Below are positions 34,792 through 48,723 of a stretch of DNA of 64,000 nucleotides, piece by piece. Position 1 is the stretch's first letter; the number at the start of each line of letters is the position of its first letter. The stretch is taken from positions 1,935,523,418-1,935,587,417 of the forward strand of contig NC_056735.1 of the NCBI RefSeq assembly GCF_019279795.1, read 5' to 3'. Below the pieces are notes generated by a model. The model ran no database searches, was not told the origin of the DNA, and was given only the letters and a program-made list of their open reading frames with translations. This stretch comes from Protopterus annectens. Taxonomy: Eukaryota > Chordata > Ceratodontiformes > Protopteridae. Both the position numbers and the translations under genes were made by a program.

Positions 34792-35130
34792 TCAATGAAT
34801 GTATTCCCAATGTCCAGGATATGAAAGCTTTGGATAGCCTGTACGTTCACATACCCACATATAACTGACAGCCTGTTTGCATCGCTTCTTAGTATGAGGC
34901 TGAAGCAGATTCTTTTCCTGATATTTTTCCATAGCTGCCTGATTCTTTTCGTATTTTATTTTGACTTCACTTGTATCATTGCACTTTTCCATGTACCAGG
35001 CTACTGTAATTCTCAGTGGTCTTATCTATCTCAAAAACTTTGTATCCGTGGCATCCATCCAGATGAGGAGTATGTGTATCCACTTGTAGCATGGCAAGCG
35101 TCACATAAAGCAGCTCTGCATACATAAGAT
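34792..35130 (-). pseudogene. Possible decayed reading frame, unidentified
   Basis: On the minus strand two adjoining frames look coding-like: one with CHGYKVFEIDKTTENYSSLV (upper coordinates), the next with KIKYEKNQAAMEKYQEKN and KKRCKQAVSYMWVCERTGYP, closing at 34792. The switch of frame between them suggests a decayed copy, perhaps a processed pseudogene. I do not recognise the family, there is no poly(A) tail, and chance is possible. Confidence 0.2.
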
Positions 35131-35159
35131 GCCATGCAGCCAAGGACAGCTCTTCCTTA

Positions 35160-36500
35160 AATCAGTGAAATACTAACAAAAAGACAGGCCTAAGGACTAA
35201 ACATAATCATGTAGCCTTTAACTGTTCCTTCTACAAACCTGAATGAATGGAAGCAGATTACCCATGATACATTTCTGTAAAGTGCATGGCTGCAGTGTCC
35301 AATATTATTTCGTCTTGAAGCAATAATATGATTTTCTAACTTTAAGTTCCATTTTCCTTTAGAATATACATTTTAAGAAGTATTTGACATATCTAACATA
35401 AAGATTAGTTATTCTTGGAAATATGACTGTGTTACAAGGAAGAGAAAAGCTAAAATGAAAACAAAAAAATCCACATCTCTATGTGTAGATTTTCACACAT
35501 TTTTATATTTATTTTGCCTTGATGTAGTTTTGGTTAATGTAGAAAACCTGTAGGAAGTTTGTAAATCAAAACAAAGAGTAACCACTCTGTTTCTGTTGCT
35601 TTCTTCTCATCCTCCTCTCTTCAATGCCATCCTTTAAGGGCAGACAATTGCTATGCTGCACTTTGAATTCTCTAGGACAATTTATACTAGTAGATTCAGT
35701 GGGAAGCTGTTTTTATCACTTTATAGTTCTCACATTGTAAAGTTACTACATTTAAATGCTTATTAGTTCTTGATTGTAGTCATAGCTTATATGGTGTAAT
35801 TACAATGCATGTTTACTGAAATTTTGTAGTGATACCAGTAGTAATAATAGTGCATCCCTCCAATTCTTCTCACACACACGCACACACACACGTTGGAATA
35901 TGGTTTGTTGAATTGCTGAGTAGAGGTTCATTGAGTTCACATTTGTTAGATTTCATCTAACACAGGCTTTTGAAATAGCACTGAACTGGCATGATTTTAG
36001 CGTTTTTGCAGTTGAGGAAGTATCCCATTGTGTAGTTCTGTTTTGTCTGCAAAGCTAATAAGTTAAGGGTATGTGGGAACAAATCTCCCCAAGTGAGGAC
36101 TGGGGGAGTCACACATATTTTTTTTAATTATGTGTTAATGATTGTTATGTGTGTGTAACATGCATCGGATGTGCTATTGGTTTAGTGTTATAGTGTATGT
36201 TGCTACTGTTTGTGTTTGATGTAGATCATGTGTGGTTACTTAGCATGAGTGGCAGGGATTTGTTTATGTGGTTTGTATTTCGATGAATTATGTTTCTGTT
36301 TCATATGTGTATGCAGAAAGGTAGGCTTTATGGTTGCATTTTTTTTGTGTGGTAATAAAGGCTTTGTGTGAGTGTCTGCATGGGCTGTAGTAGGTTTAGT
36401 GTTTGTATCATTTCAATGTTTGTTGGTGCAAGTTTTTGATGTGCTGTGTTCGGCTGTTTTCAAGGTAGTGGTACACAATGTGATATACATTGTGTGTTTA
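35160..36500. other. Intronic sequence, no gene recognised
   Basis: AT-rich, with a short CA repeat near 35871-35892 and a TG-biased stretch around 36130-36520. Confidence 0.6.
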
Positions 36501-36527
36501 TGTGTGCGAGCACGTGTGTATGTGTAT

Positions 36528-36532
36528 ACATA

Positions 36533-36590
<58 letters not shown>
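36528..36590. repeat. (TA)n microsatellite
   Basis: About 25 TA units after a TG-rich lead-in. Confidence 0.95.
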
Positions 36591-36594
<4 letters not shown>

Positions 36595-36599
36595 GATAT

Positions 36600-39510
36600 A
36601 GATATTTATCTGTGTATACAGATAGACAGTGATGTATACAAATAGAGGAAGACAGAGTGAGACATACTATCTGATCTGTTCTTTCCTTTGTATGAGCAAT
36701 AGTCACTTTTCTACATGACCAGTAATCACTTTGTGAAGAGTGCCCATATAGTTGTGAGTTGTTTTTTTTTTTTGAGATATGCTCTCTTTTCATAAGGCCT
36801 GTGCTTTGATTCCTACACAAGTGACTATTACATCCTGTATAATGATTTAAGGCTTGTCATTCACCAACTAATGACAGTACTGAATCAGAGTCTGGGATAG
36901 TTGCTGAATAACGAGACAAGACAATGGAGGTATACTGGTCTACTTAATGAGAAAGGATGAAGAATTAAATAATACACGTTTGTGGTGGGTTAGTTAATGC
37001 ATTTAGCTCAACAGTCTTCCACTGTGTTTTGAGAAAACAGTGCTTAGAGATTTGAAGAGTTTCTTTAATACACACTGAACAGTATTTTGGTTTCTTTTGG
37101 GTGATGAAGGTAGATAAAGGTACAATTGCAATGTGTATAATGCTAGCTTTCTTTTATTGGCATACTAGTGTAATATGTATCCCCTGGCAAGCTTTAATAA
37201 ATTTAGGATTCTGGTAGGATTCTGAATAGTTATGCATGCAAACTTTGCAAGTCACTCCATACAGACTGACATTTTGTATATTTTAGATAAGGTTTATACT
37301 TGTCTAGAGATGACAGAGCATAAAGGACATTATATTCATTCTTACCATCTTATAAGCATGATTGTCATCTTTTTCTTGTACTGGAATAGCTCATTCACTT
37401 TATATAACCTGCATGAGTAAAAAACGGATTATAGAAACCAAACAGAATACTTAAATAACTACAAATTTATGTATACATTTCAAACAAATTCACTTGGGGA
37501 GTGCTAGAGATTTCTGATTGTGACCCAATAGTTTGCGGTTTGTCTGTTGTGCAAATTCATTTTGTAAAGAAGACTGTGTCTAGCCTGATATATAGGACTC
37601 AGCATGTAACTTTTCTAGGGTAAAACTGAATGTTGCAATTACAGATTCAAATAATGCATAACATTTTCTAAAGGTTTTAATATACAATGCAAAAATTAAT
37701 TATATTTTGGACTTATGTGCTGTTACATTGGGTTGCTCAAGTAGTTCTGCATTTTAACCTTAATTTTAACTAGTACATCTCTAATCTAAGTTGGAAAATA
37801 CTGTTTTTTGCTAAAGTGCATAGAGATTGAAACATTTACAATGTTTATTGTGAAATGGAAATACATTTACAGAGATGTGCATCCTTGTAAACTTCCTGTC
37901 CTTCAATGGCTTACATTAGAGACATTATTTGCCCAACTGGATTTCTGAAGATATTAGTTTCAGAGAAACCAGCATTTGTTTGTGAATTTGGAAATGGCCA
38001 ACAGTATGCCTATTTTTAATGACTAAAGACATATTTAGAATTTCAAAAGTTAGAACTCCTTTAAGTAAACATAATCAATGAATATCCATGTGTGCTTTTA
38101 AGCACCTTGTTATATTTGCATTACAAAATTACCACTAAATGTGTTCATGGTGATGTTTAATATGGTATCTCAAAATAGAGAAATCATGAGAAGATGAACA
38201 ATATATGGAATAACAACTTTTTTTTGGAATAGAAAAGTGTATGACTTTTGTAGTCTCTCCAGTCATTCCATCAGGGACTCATAGACTATAGCATTTCATA
38301 ACACACCTCTGTGCATGAAATCTTTATTATTTTTAATATGTTTAAATTATAATCTATTTCATATCAGCTAATCAAGATTATGACTAGTTACCCATCTATT
38401 CTGCTTAGAAGTGTGACTGAAATGTGTACCACATCACAGCTAACTCAGTTGAAAGGATTAAGGCATCAAACATCTGTTGTGCACACCCAATTGCAAATAT
38501 TCACTTTGGCATTATGTCACTGTGTACCTCAGACACTGATGCTGATATTCGTCAAAGTCTAGTGACTGGAAATTAATTTTTGTAACCTTAAAACCATTAG
38601 CACTACTTGAAGGCAAAAATAAGTTGCCTTCCAATCCATCATCTAGTTTTTAATATGGTTCAGTTGCAGTTACTACATTATTGCAACATTTGTGATTTGT
38701 ACTGTTTTAGAGCTTTAAATCAGCAGTCACTGACTTTTATTTGTTATGTAGGTGTAGGACACAATGTTGCAAATTCTCTGTTGGTTATAATAGTGCAACA
38801 GGTGAAACAATCTTCAGATTCAGTTGTCTTTGGAATTATGCAGCAATTTCAATTAAAGTGATACAAAAATGGTTGTATGGGCAAGGGTTATGGATAGTTT
38901 GTTTCAAAGAAGCTGTGGTGGTGTAGAATAAATAAAAATACACCTTTCTTTTATTAATGATTAGAACTTTATTAAAATATATAAAATATATATGAAAAAC
39001 AGGTTGGTACATTTTGCTTTGGGGCTAATTCATAATGTATAATAATCAGACAGATATATGCATTCCAGGCAGTTGTTTGATGGTGTAAAGGACAGTCAAC
39101 AAGACAATTCACAGAATGTAGCTTTTTGTATTTGTAATATTGTATAGACTGTAAGTATACCACTCTGCTGCAAATTACAAGAAGTGTTATATTTATGCAA
39201 CTAATTATATTCATGCTGCTCATTCTGTTACTTCACTTGGTTTGGCCATGGCACTGATTTACTCATGTTCTCTGCTGAAGTGTCCCTTTCTGCCCTTGTG
39301 TCCATGTGCACTCTGTGATAAAGTATGCCATTGAATCAAAGGGAAAATAAGCCACCTCACTGAAATGACATTGGTAGCCATGATTATTTGTTCGCTTTGC
39401 ATGCCTTTGATATTGAGAAGTGGGAGTACACCTATGCATCTTTGTTCATCCTGTGCTGTGAAACTGTGCAGCTTGAAATGGCTGCCATGCCTTCCATGTG
39501 CATATTTGTG
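36600..39510. other. Intronic sequence, no gene recognised
   Basis: AT-rich, stops in all frames, no recognisable repeat family. Confidence 0.6.
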
Positions 39511-39514
39511 CATA

Positions 39515-39624
<110 letters not shown>

Positions 39625-39671
39625 TATATTATATGATTAGATAGATAGATAAATAGATAAGATAGATGACC

Positions 39672-39820
39672 ATACCTCTCAATGTCTTAGCACAAAAACG
39701 TGGACAAAGCCAAGAATAATGAGAGGACAAAGACCCAAAAACATTATGGACAGATGTTAAATGATTTGCCAGAAAACCACAAACTGGACATTCTGTGAAA
39801 ATCTGGACAACTGAGAAGTA

Positions 39821-39821
<1 letters not shown>
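39672..39821 (-). mobile_element. Short inverted copy of the CCTCTCAAC MITE family
   Basis: Begins ATACCTCTCAA and ends in CTGAGAAGTATG. Internal sequence (ACGTGGACAAAGCC, GATTTGCCAGAAAACCACAA, CTGGACATTCTG) is the reverse complement of family blocks. The 150-bp length indicates an internal deletion. Confidence 0.75.
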
Positions 39822-39822
<1 letters not shown>

Positions 39823-39886
<64 letters not shown>

Positions 39887-39959
39887 CAGTGTGTATGTGT
39901 GTGTGTGTGTATGCAGATAGGTAGGTAGATAGATCTAGATAGATATACATAAACATCCA

Positions 39960-40015
<56 letters not shown>

Positions 40016-40016
40016 T
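39823..40016. repeat. (AT)n(GT)n and (AT)n(AG)n microsatellites
   Basis: (AT)n 39823-39866 running into (GT)n to about 39910, a TAGA-rich spacer, then (AT)n(AG)n at 39966-40014. Confidence 0.95.
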
Positions 40017-40609
40017 GGAGGGTATGAAAACAGATTAAAGCAAGTGACACAATCCAATACGAAAGGAGACAGCATATAATCAATATGGAAATGTGTTCGC
40101 TTTACTATCTGAATTCAAACAGCATTCTTTTTAGAAACCATGGACTGGAATAAGCAATCGGCAATTTTGAAAAAAAAGCATCCCATATGTTCGATAGTTT
40201 TTATGAAGTGCTGAAAAATGCTTTCAATTATCTAAATAGCATTAATAATATATTAATTTAATGGAATAAACAGTACATATATATTGTGAAAGAGTGTGCC
40301 TTTGTAAGTTTACAAACATAAACAGAGAATGAGACAGACAGGCAAACAAGTGGGATGTATGTTGTGAGGGCTATGACTGTCTTTGAATTTTCATACATAT
40401 TTTATAGGTGATAATCTTGCTTGTTCATATTTCCATACAAATTGTGTAATATTTTATTGATTTAGTTTTCCGATATTTTCAAGCATAGATTATGCACATG
40501 GTGTCCATTTCATCATTGCCTTGTTCACCTAAACAATGTCAAAATATTTGCTCTGTATAAGACCGTGATAGAGCCTTAGAATATTACCCCCCATTCGTCT
40601 AGGATCAAC

Positions 40610-41110
40610 TTGTCAGCAAGAAGTGGGGAGGGGGGTTGTCCTGATGTGGGAGCATGAAGTCATTGGTCAGTGCCAACTTGCAGATCAGCAAGGAGTGGCG
40701 GGGTGTGTCCTGATGTGGGAGCATGAAGTCATTGGTCAGTGCCAACTTGCAGATCAGCAAGGAGTGGCGGGGTGTGTCCTGATGTGGGAGCATGAAGTCA
40801 TTGGTCAGTGCCAACTTGCAGATCAGCAAGGAGTGGGGGGGTGTCCTGATGTGGGAGCATGAAATCATTGGTCAGTGCCAACTTGCAGATCAGCAAGGAG
40901 TGGGGGGGGGTGGTGTCCTGATGTGGGAGCATGAAGTCATTGGTCAGTACCAACTTGCAGATCAGCAAGGAGTGGGGAGGGGATGTCCTGATGTGGGAGC
41001 ATGAAGTCATTGGTCAGTACCAACTTGCAGATCAGCAAGGAGTGGGGGGGGGTGTCATGATGTGGGAGCATGAAGTCATTGGTCAATGTCAACTTGCACA
41101 TCCTGATGGT
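40610..41110. repeat. 64-71 bp minisatellite, seven units
   Basis: Each unit contains GGGAGCATGAAGTCATTGG, TCAGTGCCAACTTGCAGATC and AGCAAGGAGTGG followed by a variable G run and TGTCCTGATGT. AGCATGA occurs at about 40651, 40720, 40789, 40857, 40928, 40999 and 41067. Unit length varies through the G run, hence the shifted short open frames in both strands. Confidence 0.95.
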
Positions 41111-41119
41111 GGGAGGTAG

Positions 41120-44100
41120 TTCAGACTACTGTACTGCAGACACTTCATGCAGGTGAAGGATTATGGCAGGTAGCCAACAATTTTGAAATGACTGCCTGGC
41201 TTTTACTGGAAGCATAAATGCATGATAGCCCTTAGCAGCAGTTAAGTGTAAAGCATGTTCATGCAAGAGAGAGAGAGATGGAGAGAAAGAGATAACAATG
41301 GAGAGTGGTATTATAATAGCACCTGCATCAGATGGAAGCATAGCAGGTAGAACCAAAAATGACATTAAAAAATTGGGGGGATAAACATTTAGAACAGTCA
41401 TAATGTGCCCCTGAGCTATAATGTATACCAAACAGTGTATTTGCCATCATATTAGCTTTATAGTCCAGAAGTCTGTTTGTAAAAGGACACGTCTGGAACT
41501 TCATTTAATCAGTGGTTTGACTAAATGATTCTATGGTATAAGGCTGTCCACTGGCATATAGTTACTTATTATTTTTAGTTTTATAAATAGCAGAGTATAC
41601 TTTTTTACATGTACATTTAAAAGGCAAACATTATTAATTCTAGATTCATTTTAGAAGAGCCAGTTTTTCTCGCAAATACAACTCTACCTAAACTAGGAAA
41701 ATGTAATGGTGGTGTGTCTGTATTCTAGATGAAGGTTTTTCTACTGCTTTCTATCTTTCATTATTTTTTTCTTGGTATTACTTTGTACATACAGCAACGT
41801 CTGATCTTGTTCAAATATTTGTTTCTGTAGAGCTACAGTAGACATCTGATGTATATGCCAAGATAAGGGAGAGAATGTTTGGTTTTAAATGCAATTATTT
41901 TATCTTTAAGAATAAAGAAAGAATGAAAGAGACTAATAGTGTGTGCCTTAACATTTATTTATTTTTTCTATACATATGTGTTTATGTTTGCGTGTATTTA
42001 TTTATTTACTGTTAGTTGACTGGTTAGGTAGGCTGGTCTACTGACCCTTTTCAGGCAAGACTTGGGCCTGTGAACTAATTATAAAATAGTTCAACCTAAT
42101 GTTTTACAGTTGAAAAGAATGTTATGCAATAGAATAGTGCATTATATAATTGACCAGAACACATATGATTGAGTAGAGCCCAAAACGCCAATTATTGCAT
42201 AAAATATAGTAAGAAACATTAGAAGACAATGCAACATGCACATGATTTTTTACTGCCAAAGTGGAGTGGAATAAATCAATACTTAGAAATTTGTAGGCAA
42301 CTGCTCCCAATCTGCATTTTTCACTTTAGTTTCCAAAAACTAAAAAAAAAAAAAAAGTCAACCCAGTAGAACAGATGTTCAAATTCATTTGCAACATTCT
42401 TCCGTAATACACAAATAATATGTGACCTGTAAATTGAATTGTCTATAATATTCTTAATATTTCCAAAGGCAATATGAAAACGCTGATATAAGAGTTTTAT
42501 AATTTGCTAGAGTGCTGGATTTTACAGCAATTTATGTTCAGGATCAGATGCTGCCCTGACACTGCAAACAAATCTGAAATGGAAGTGATTCACAAAGAGG
42601 ACTCATGCACTGTCTATGCAGGTCAAGAGAATAAAAAAGTATATTCACTTCCCCCACATTGCTAACCTATGATTCTGAGGTAGTGCAAGGCACTGGTGAG
42701 TTTAATATAGAGCAAGTGATTTAGTGCTGCATATCAGAAGGTCACTATACGGTAACATTAACCTATGTATCGTGGGTGATAGACTAAAGACTTACCCTGA
42801 ACCGAGTGTTCAGTATAGTCACTATGGATTGCTATGCCATTTGGAAACCTCTTGGCTTTTAAGTATGTAAATGCACTTAGGTAAACATGCACACACAGTA
42901 ATCTACAAGAAATGTACCATATGACACATACACTCAAAGCCAGCACTCTGTATGTGACTTCTAGACAAATACCAAGGACTATCTGGCAAATAATCAGCAG
43001 AGTTCAAACCTGCAGCAGGGAACATTGTAATTCCCAAACTCATTAGGAGTTCTTGTTACATGGCATAAAAGCGATCAATACTAGCTGGCCCTCACATTGC
43101 AAGAGCGTTGCATGAATACAGGTAATATGCCCTGTTGTTCATGATCTGGTATTTATATTCTTGGAGTCAGCTGCCTTTTCATTAGTTATCTATCAATAAT
43201 ATTTTTTGACTGAATGCTAGCAAAGTCTTAATATGAATGTGTGGCTGGCACCACAGACCTGTCATAACTCATGGACATTTACTTGAATTTTACATATATG
43301 GATCTCCATGCAGTAAAGAGATTGCACACTGCAACTAGAGTTGTCCACACGGTCCTAGATGCATGCTGTATGCCTCAATATCTCCAGCAGTCCTCTATGT
43401 TTAGATGATTCTAGTACTTGATCGCAAATGCTGAACATTGCATATCTCAAAATCTGAATAGTAGCATCAGCCTCATGTGTATTACTAGAAATGTGGCAAT
43501 GCATAATCCCATGTCATGTCCTTGCATACTGTCTCCATAAAATGAACCTTCATTCACTTCCCAGGCTCCTTGCACTGTACGTTGTCCTTTGAGAGCAGAG
43601 TTCAGTATTAAAATGTCTGTATAAGTGATGATTAATTTCCATTATGTGATGCAGAATCACAGTTTTGATTTGGTGCACCTTGGGACAGCATCAGTACTGT
43701 GCTGTGGATCAGGGTGCTTTGACAATAAGCATGTCTGTGCATACATTGATTTGCTTCGGTTCGCCCTACAAGCTTATTTTTATTCACGAGTCCATTCCCC
43801 ATTCTATAATGCTCTGTGGCACTCATGTGACTGCATATTCATGGTAAGAGCATTACCCTCACTTCCATGATGTTATGGAATATGGTGCATTGTTTGTAAA
43901 ATCTGTCATTTATAAGGCCTGCAATGATTGTAGACATGAGCACTAAATCTCTCCGAAGATGAAATTGCAAAATGAGTTTCCATAAATTAATGTAGGTGAT
44001 ACCAGTGCAAGTTAATTGAGTCATGTGTATATGTTAATTTATTCACCTGAATAATAGTAGGATAACCTCTTAGGAAGAATTAAAAAAAGGAAAAAAAATC

Positions 44101-44270
44101 AGAGTAAATGCTTAATAATATTAAACTACCAATGCTTTGCTTTGTATGGTAAAATAAAGCCATGTATTTATGGAAAATTGCAGGATTTACTAAGATGTTT
44201 TTTATTTGGCTCATAAATAGAATGGTGTCAGATATGGAGTTTTACTCACATATGCACACATGTATATATG
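41120..44270. other. Intronic sequence with one LINE-tail fragment
   Basis: No gene. A minus-strand LINE/SINE tail fragment (TTTATTTAC..GTTGACTGG..GGTCTACTGACCCTTTTCAG) lies at about 41985-42075; the rest is unassigned AT-rich sequence. Confidence 0.5.
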
Positions 44271-44280
44271 TGTGTATACA

Positions 44281-44320
44281 CGCGCACACACACACATGCA
44301 CACACACGCACACACACACG

Positions 44321-44396
<76 letters not shown>
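44281..44396. repeat. (CA)n/(CG)n microsatellite
   Basis: Interrupted CA and CG dinucleotides, then about 33 pure CA units. It directly abuts the LINE's truncated 5' end. Confidence 0.96.
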
Positions 44397-44397
<1 letters not shown>

Positions 44398-44565
44398 CCA
44401 GTCCCTACAAATACAATTGCTAAACTCCTCAAAAAAACTTAGACCAACCACACTGGCAGCTGCTAATCTGCCAGCAGACTTCCTTCAGATGACATCTGAA
44501 GCAATAGCCTATCCAGTGTCCATCATAATAAATAGGTCAATAACAGAATGTAATATTCCTCACTC

Positions 44566-44991
44566 ATGGAAAATATCACATATTATACCACTGCAAAAGG
44601 AGGTAAATCCCTTGAGCTGACCAACTACTGCCCCATATTGGAAAGAGTTGTTCATTCTCAACTCATGCAGTTCCTTCTAAAAAATGACCTACTATCTGAA
44701 TCACAGCATGGCTTTAGATCTTCCCATAGCACCACCACAGCACTACTCTCTTTCACTAACACCATCAATCACCATAGAAAAAAAGGACTATTCGTATCCT
44801 CCATATTCTTAGACTTATTCAAAGCCTTTGATATGGTTAACCACACTATACTCCTAGAGACTCTATCTACCCTTAACATAAGCTCCTCCACCATATCATG
44901 GTTCAGTAACTATTTATCAGACCATCAACAAGCTGTCCTATGGCAAGGCCAACTGTCCCCCCTATTACCAGTAGCCATAGGCATCCCTTAA
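44566..44991 (+). pseudogene. LINE RT segment (palm, motif A)
   Basis: Open stretch of 141 codons with GFRSSHSTTTALLSF and IFLDLFKAFDMVNHTILLE; the Asp of FLDL is the first catalytic Asp. It ends at the in-frame stop within the IP*GAILGPLLF motif. The 44399-44620 sequence upstream, in another frame, holds ANLPADFLQMTSEAIAYPV, the region before the RT core. Confidence 0.82.
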
Positions 44992-45009
44992 GGGGCTATC
45001 CTCGGTCCT

Positions 45010-45234
45010 TTGCTGTTCTCACTTTTTACTAATCAGACTGCCTCAGCCTCACCCTCAACCTCAGTTGTGCATTACGCAGATGACACCACCATTATATGTG
45101 CTGCCTCCACCCTAAAAGAGCTTCAAATCATAACTCAAAATAACTTTACCCTTACAGAATCATGGTTCACTAACATCAAACTTATAATTAATCCCAAAAA
45201 GACAAAACTCATTCTCTTCAGTCCTAAACAATGA
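45010..45234 (+). pseudogene. LINE RT segment (motif C)
   Basis: Open stretch of 74 codons with VVHYADDTTIICAAS (catalytic Asp pair) and a LTESW..IKLIINPKKTKLILF thumb-start typical of CR1/L2/Rex-type RTs. It continues from the previous segment in the same reading direction after the stop. Confidence 0.82.
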
Positions 45235-45391
45235 CTCTACCATAGAATCTAAGCAATGATTTTACCATAAAATCTAAAGACAATATAAAAATCAACCCAA
45301 CCACACACACTAAACTGGTAGGTGTTGAAATTAACAATAATCTGATTCGACATACACATATACCAAACAATAAAGAAAGTTAACAAAAAGG

Positions 45392-45917
45392 TTGGTCTCC
45401 TTTATAGGAACAAACAGTTCATCACCAAACATACCAAAGCCACTATTGCAAGGACTCCCCTCCTATCTATTCTCCTTTATGCCTCCCCTATCTTTACCAA
45501 CCTTCGTCGCACGAACTAAACAAAATGGAATCTTGTTACAACAAGATTGCCAAGTTCGACACAGAAACCTCTCACAGATCCCATCACTGCCTTGCCCTCA
45601 AGCAACTAAATTGGCTTGAGCTACCTCAGCTACTCCTACTCAACCAACTCTTAATAGCACACAATCTCTACTACCTTCCACAAAAAAAACCAACACTTCA
45701 GCACTTAATTCATCCCTATACCACCACTATAACCTTAAGATCCAATAATCAAAACCTCATCAATGTCATCAAACATAAAAATGAAGCTGGGAAATCTCTC
45801 TTTGCCTGCTCCATTGCCAGTATCTGGAATTCACTCCCAAGCCAGTTAACTTCTACCACCTCCTACCTCCAATTTAAAAAACTCCTCAAAACCCATTACT
45901 TAAGTAACTGGCTTTGA
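45392..45917 (+). pseudogene. LINE ORF2 C-terminal segments
   Basis: Two overlapping open stretches (45392-45619 and 45525-45917). The second has NKIAKFDTETSHRSHHCLALKQ-like sequence and ends in KSLFACSIASIWNSLPSQLTS followed by a FKKLLKTHYL motif, the usual end of CR1/L2-like ORF2 proteins. Confidence 0.75.
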
Positions 45918-46194
45918 TCATGCTACTCCCCAGGTCAATTCACTCTCTGCACTGTTGCTAGGATTTTGCCAAGCTCCATCTGTTCCAATGATAAGTCCTT
46001 TACAGAGCCAGTCGACCTGTTTAACTAATGTAAGGTTCTGAACAGAACAAGCAACCTTCTTCTAGTGAGAAAAAAATGCAGCTCTCAAGTTTTTCTTGCA
46101 TGCGTCATTCACTGTAAAAACTACCTAAAAATTGTTAATGCTTGCTTATGTATGCCTATTTGTATTCTTGTATGTATACATTCTTATTGTTATG

Positions 46195-46267
46195 TGGAGC
46201 TTTTCTCCACGGGCCTCCGCTGAAAATGGACCTGTGTCCAGTCGGACATTCCCGGTTAACAAATGCA

Positions 46268-46321
<54 letters not shown>
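46195..46321 (+). repeat. LINE 3' tail and (TA)n microsatellite
   Basis: GAGCTTTTCTCCACGGGCCT..GCTGAAAATGGACC..AACAAATGC forms the LINE tail, then A9 and about 24 TA units (46277-46321). Microsatellites often grow from LINE poly(A) ends. The tail block is shared with the SINE at 14688-14880. Confidence 0.85.
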
Positions 46322-46323
<2 letters not shown>

Positions 46324-46329
46324 TGCACT

Positions 46330-48700
46330 AGCTGTACTGGAATCAGAATGAATCATGGACAAAAATACTTTGCATATTTTCCTGTGCCACAAGTGTTCTT
46401 CTTTCATTAATTGAACTGTTTATTCGAGATGCAATCACAGTTCTGTATCAGACATAGCTAGATTAATGGATTTACAAAACAAATGTAGTTATTTAATGTC
46501 TGAGAATTTATGAGTTTATCTAATTTTCAAAGAGACTCTATACTTGTTTTAGTATTACTGGACCATGAGGCATATCAACAACCAATCACAGTTTGCCCAG
46601 TATAATGTTTCTCTTTGGGAGGGCCAGAGGGTATCATTACTGAGATTTTATACAAAAAATAATTAAATATTTAGCTCCTATATGCCATGTCAGTTGGTAT
46701 TTATTGTCATGCATAAATGTGATGCTTCCATTCAGTAGCTTTTTAGCAACTAGCAGTATTTGTTTCAGAATTCACCAGAATCTGTCATCTAATATTGAAA
46801 CTTTGCCAACAAGTGCTGCAATGATGGTACCATGACATACTAAAAAAATGTTTGCTAAGGACAGCAAATTAAGTGTTCCACCCACAAATTCAGAAAAGGT
46901 AGATACATGTGCTACCAAAACATGAAGTTCTTTTTAATGCCAAAGTCAAAAACAGTATTGTGTTAGGATTTACAGCATTTACAAAGGACAGTTGTTATAG
47001 GAGCAGTTAAAACTCTGATGCTCGAGTGGTGGTTTATGTGAGCTGAGAAAGACAGAGAACACTGTAGTCTTTGCATCATGTGATAGGCTTTTGCACCATT
47101 CAGGATTAATAACTCTCTGCTTTGGGGCTATTATGCCCAAGAATGTAGTAAGGCTACACCAATTTCTCGAAGTGTATCACATGGGTAATTACAAGATGAA
47201 CTAATGAGAAACTTTACATTGCTTGTTTTATATATTACCCAAGATTTTGCATTTAGGTGATAATATACAGTCATGAGGACAAAGTATAAGTGACTGGAAA
47301 AGGTCATTCATATATAAACCTTTGCTACTCACAATGCACACTAAATATCAGAGATATCAGGGACAGGTAAGTCTTATCTTTTGACTTTTCCAGTTATTGT
47401 AAAACTAACAAATATACAATTATATACTAAAATAGGAAAATTAGTATAAAACTTGATTGGTAGATATCCTGGCCATACTAGAGTCATGGAAAATATGTCA
47501 AATGAGTTGGCTTAATGGTTTATGTGTTTACTTTGCTGTCTGTTTTAGTTCCCCTTTTCTTAGAATTAATGACACCTAAAATATAGTCCCATCCTACCTG
47601 CAGTCCCTGACTATCTTAGCTGAATTTGGATCATAAGTGTAAAGACTAAGAGTCGACACTGGATGACATATGATTGATTCATGCAGCTTTTAAATATATA
47701 CAGATACATTCACTGGCAGAAATGTAACATCATTCTACTAGATGTGTATTTATTAAGATGGCTGACTATAGGGATGCACGACTTTGCAAATGATACTCAT
47801 TGCAAATGATTGTGCTTAAAATACAGATGATTCAACTGTTACTCATGCTGAGACTTTCACAGGTTTCTCATGCGTATGAAAATTAAGGGATCTAGATATT
47901 ATGAAATATGTACTTGTTGCTGTTTTAAATATCCATATTGAATTAAATAGCATTACTAAATTTAGGAATATATACATATTCTCAACTTTAGCACTCACTC
48001 TCCCCAAAAAGTGTTTCCAAATTATTTTTCAGATTCATTATTCTGGGCATAGACACTTTAGGTAACAGCATTCTAGAATGTGTTTAAGCCACCAGAGGGT
48101 ATTGTGAGATTTTTTTTAATAATAGCAACGTACTACATGTTCTAACATTATGGTATTTTTAATTAAATATATTTAGCAAAGCTTTTACGTAAAGCATGAG
48201 TTCATTAGGTGAAGAGCAAACAGTTTTTCCCTTAAACTTAACACAAATGCAAATAAATTTTGCTAATGAGAGAGAAGCACATTGGAACGTGCATTACTGG
48301 AAAAAGACGTGTGAGTGGATGCAAATCCTTCTAATCACATGTGCTTCAGCTTTTGCTCCTACCTCCAAGAAATATCATACAAATCTAGATCAATGATTAC
48401 TTCACATTTCTTGGCAGTATACCTGCTAGCCTTGCAGTTTATAACAGCAATACTAACACTGTTTATCCATTCTTGTACATCAGTAACTGGTGTACTACTT
48501 TTCATACAGGGAGAATGAGAGATAAACCAAGGAAGCTGGAAATTACACTGCATCTCTTCTGGTTATGTTGCTGAACATAGAACCCACAGGAAAAACAATA
48601 TTAAATGAATACAGGCTAAATGCAGTGCCTATAGGGGCAGTAAAGAAAATATTTCTGAGTCTGTCTGTCTATGTCTGTATATATCTGGATGTAAATATAT
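46330..48700. other. Intronic sequence, no gene recognised
   Basis: AT-rich, no open frame beyond 67 codons, no recognised repeat. Confidence 0.6.
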
Positions 48701-48723
48701 ATATTTGTAAATATATATCTATA

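Larger units (their letters stand above)
44399..46268 (+). mobile_element. 5'-truncated non-LTR retrotransposon (LINE), CR1/L2/Rex-type
   Basis: Remains of an ORF2 from the RT region to the C-terminus: NYCPILERVVHSQL, ESQHGFRSSHSTTTAL, FLDLFKAFDMVNH (motif A), SNYLSDHQQAV, GILGPLLF-like (motif B/C border), HYADDTTII (motif C), NPKKTKLILFS, and a C-terminal SIWNSLPSQL. No endonuclease or ORF1 is present, so it is 5'-truncated. The frame shifts several times, and the GxPQG motif has a stop in place of Gln at 44989-44991. The 3' UTR ends in CTCCGCTGAAAA..AACAAATGC followed by A's and (TA)n. Clade is uncertain within the Jockey/CR1 group. Confidence 0.88.
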
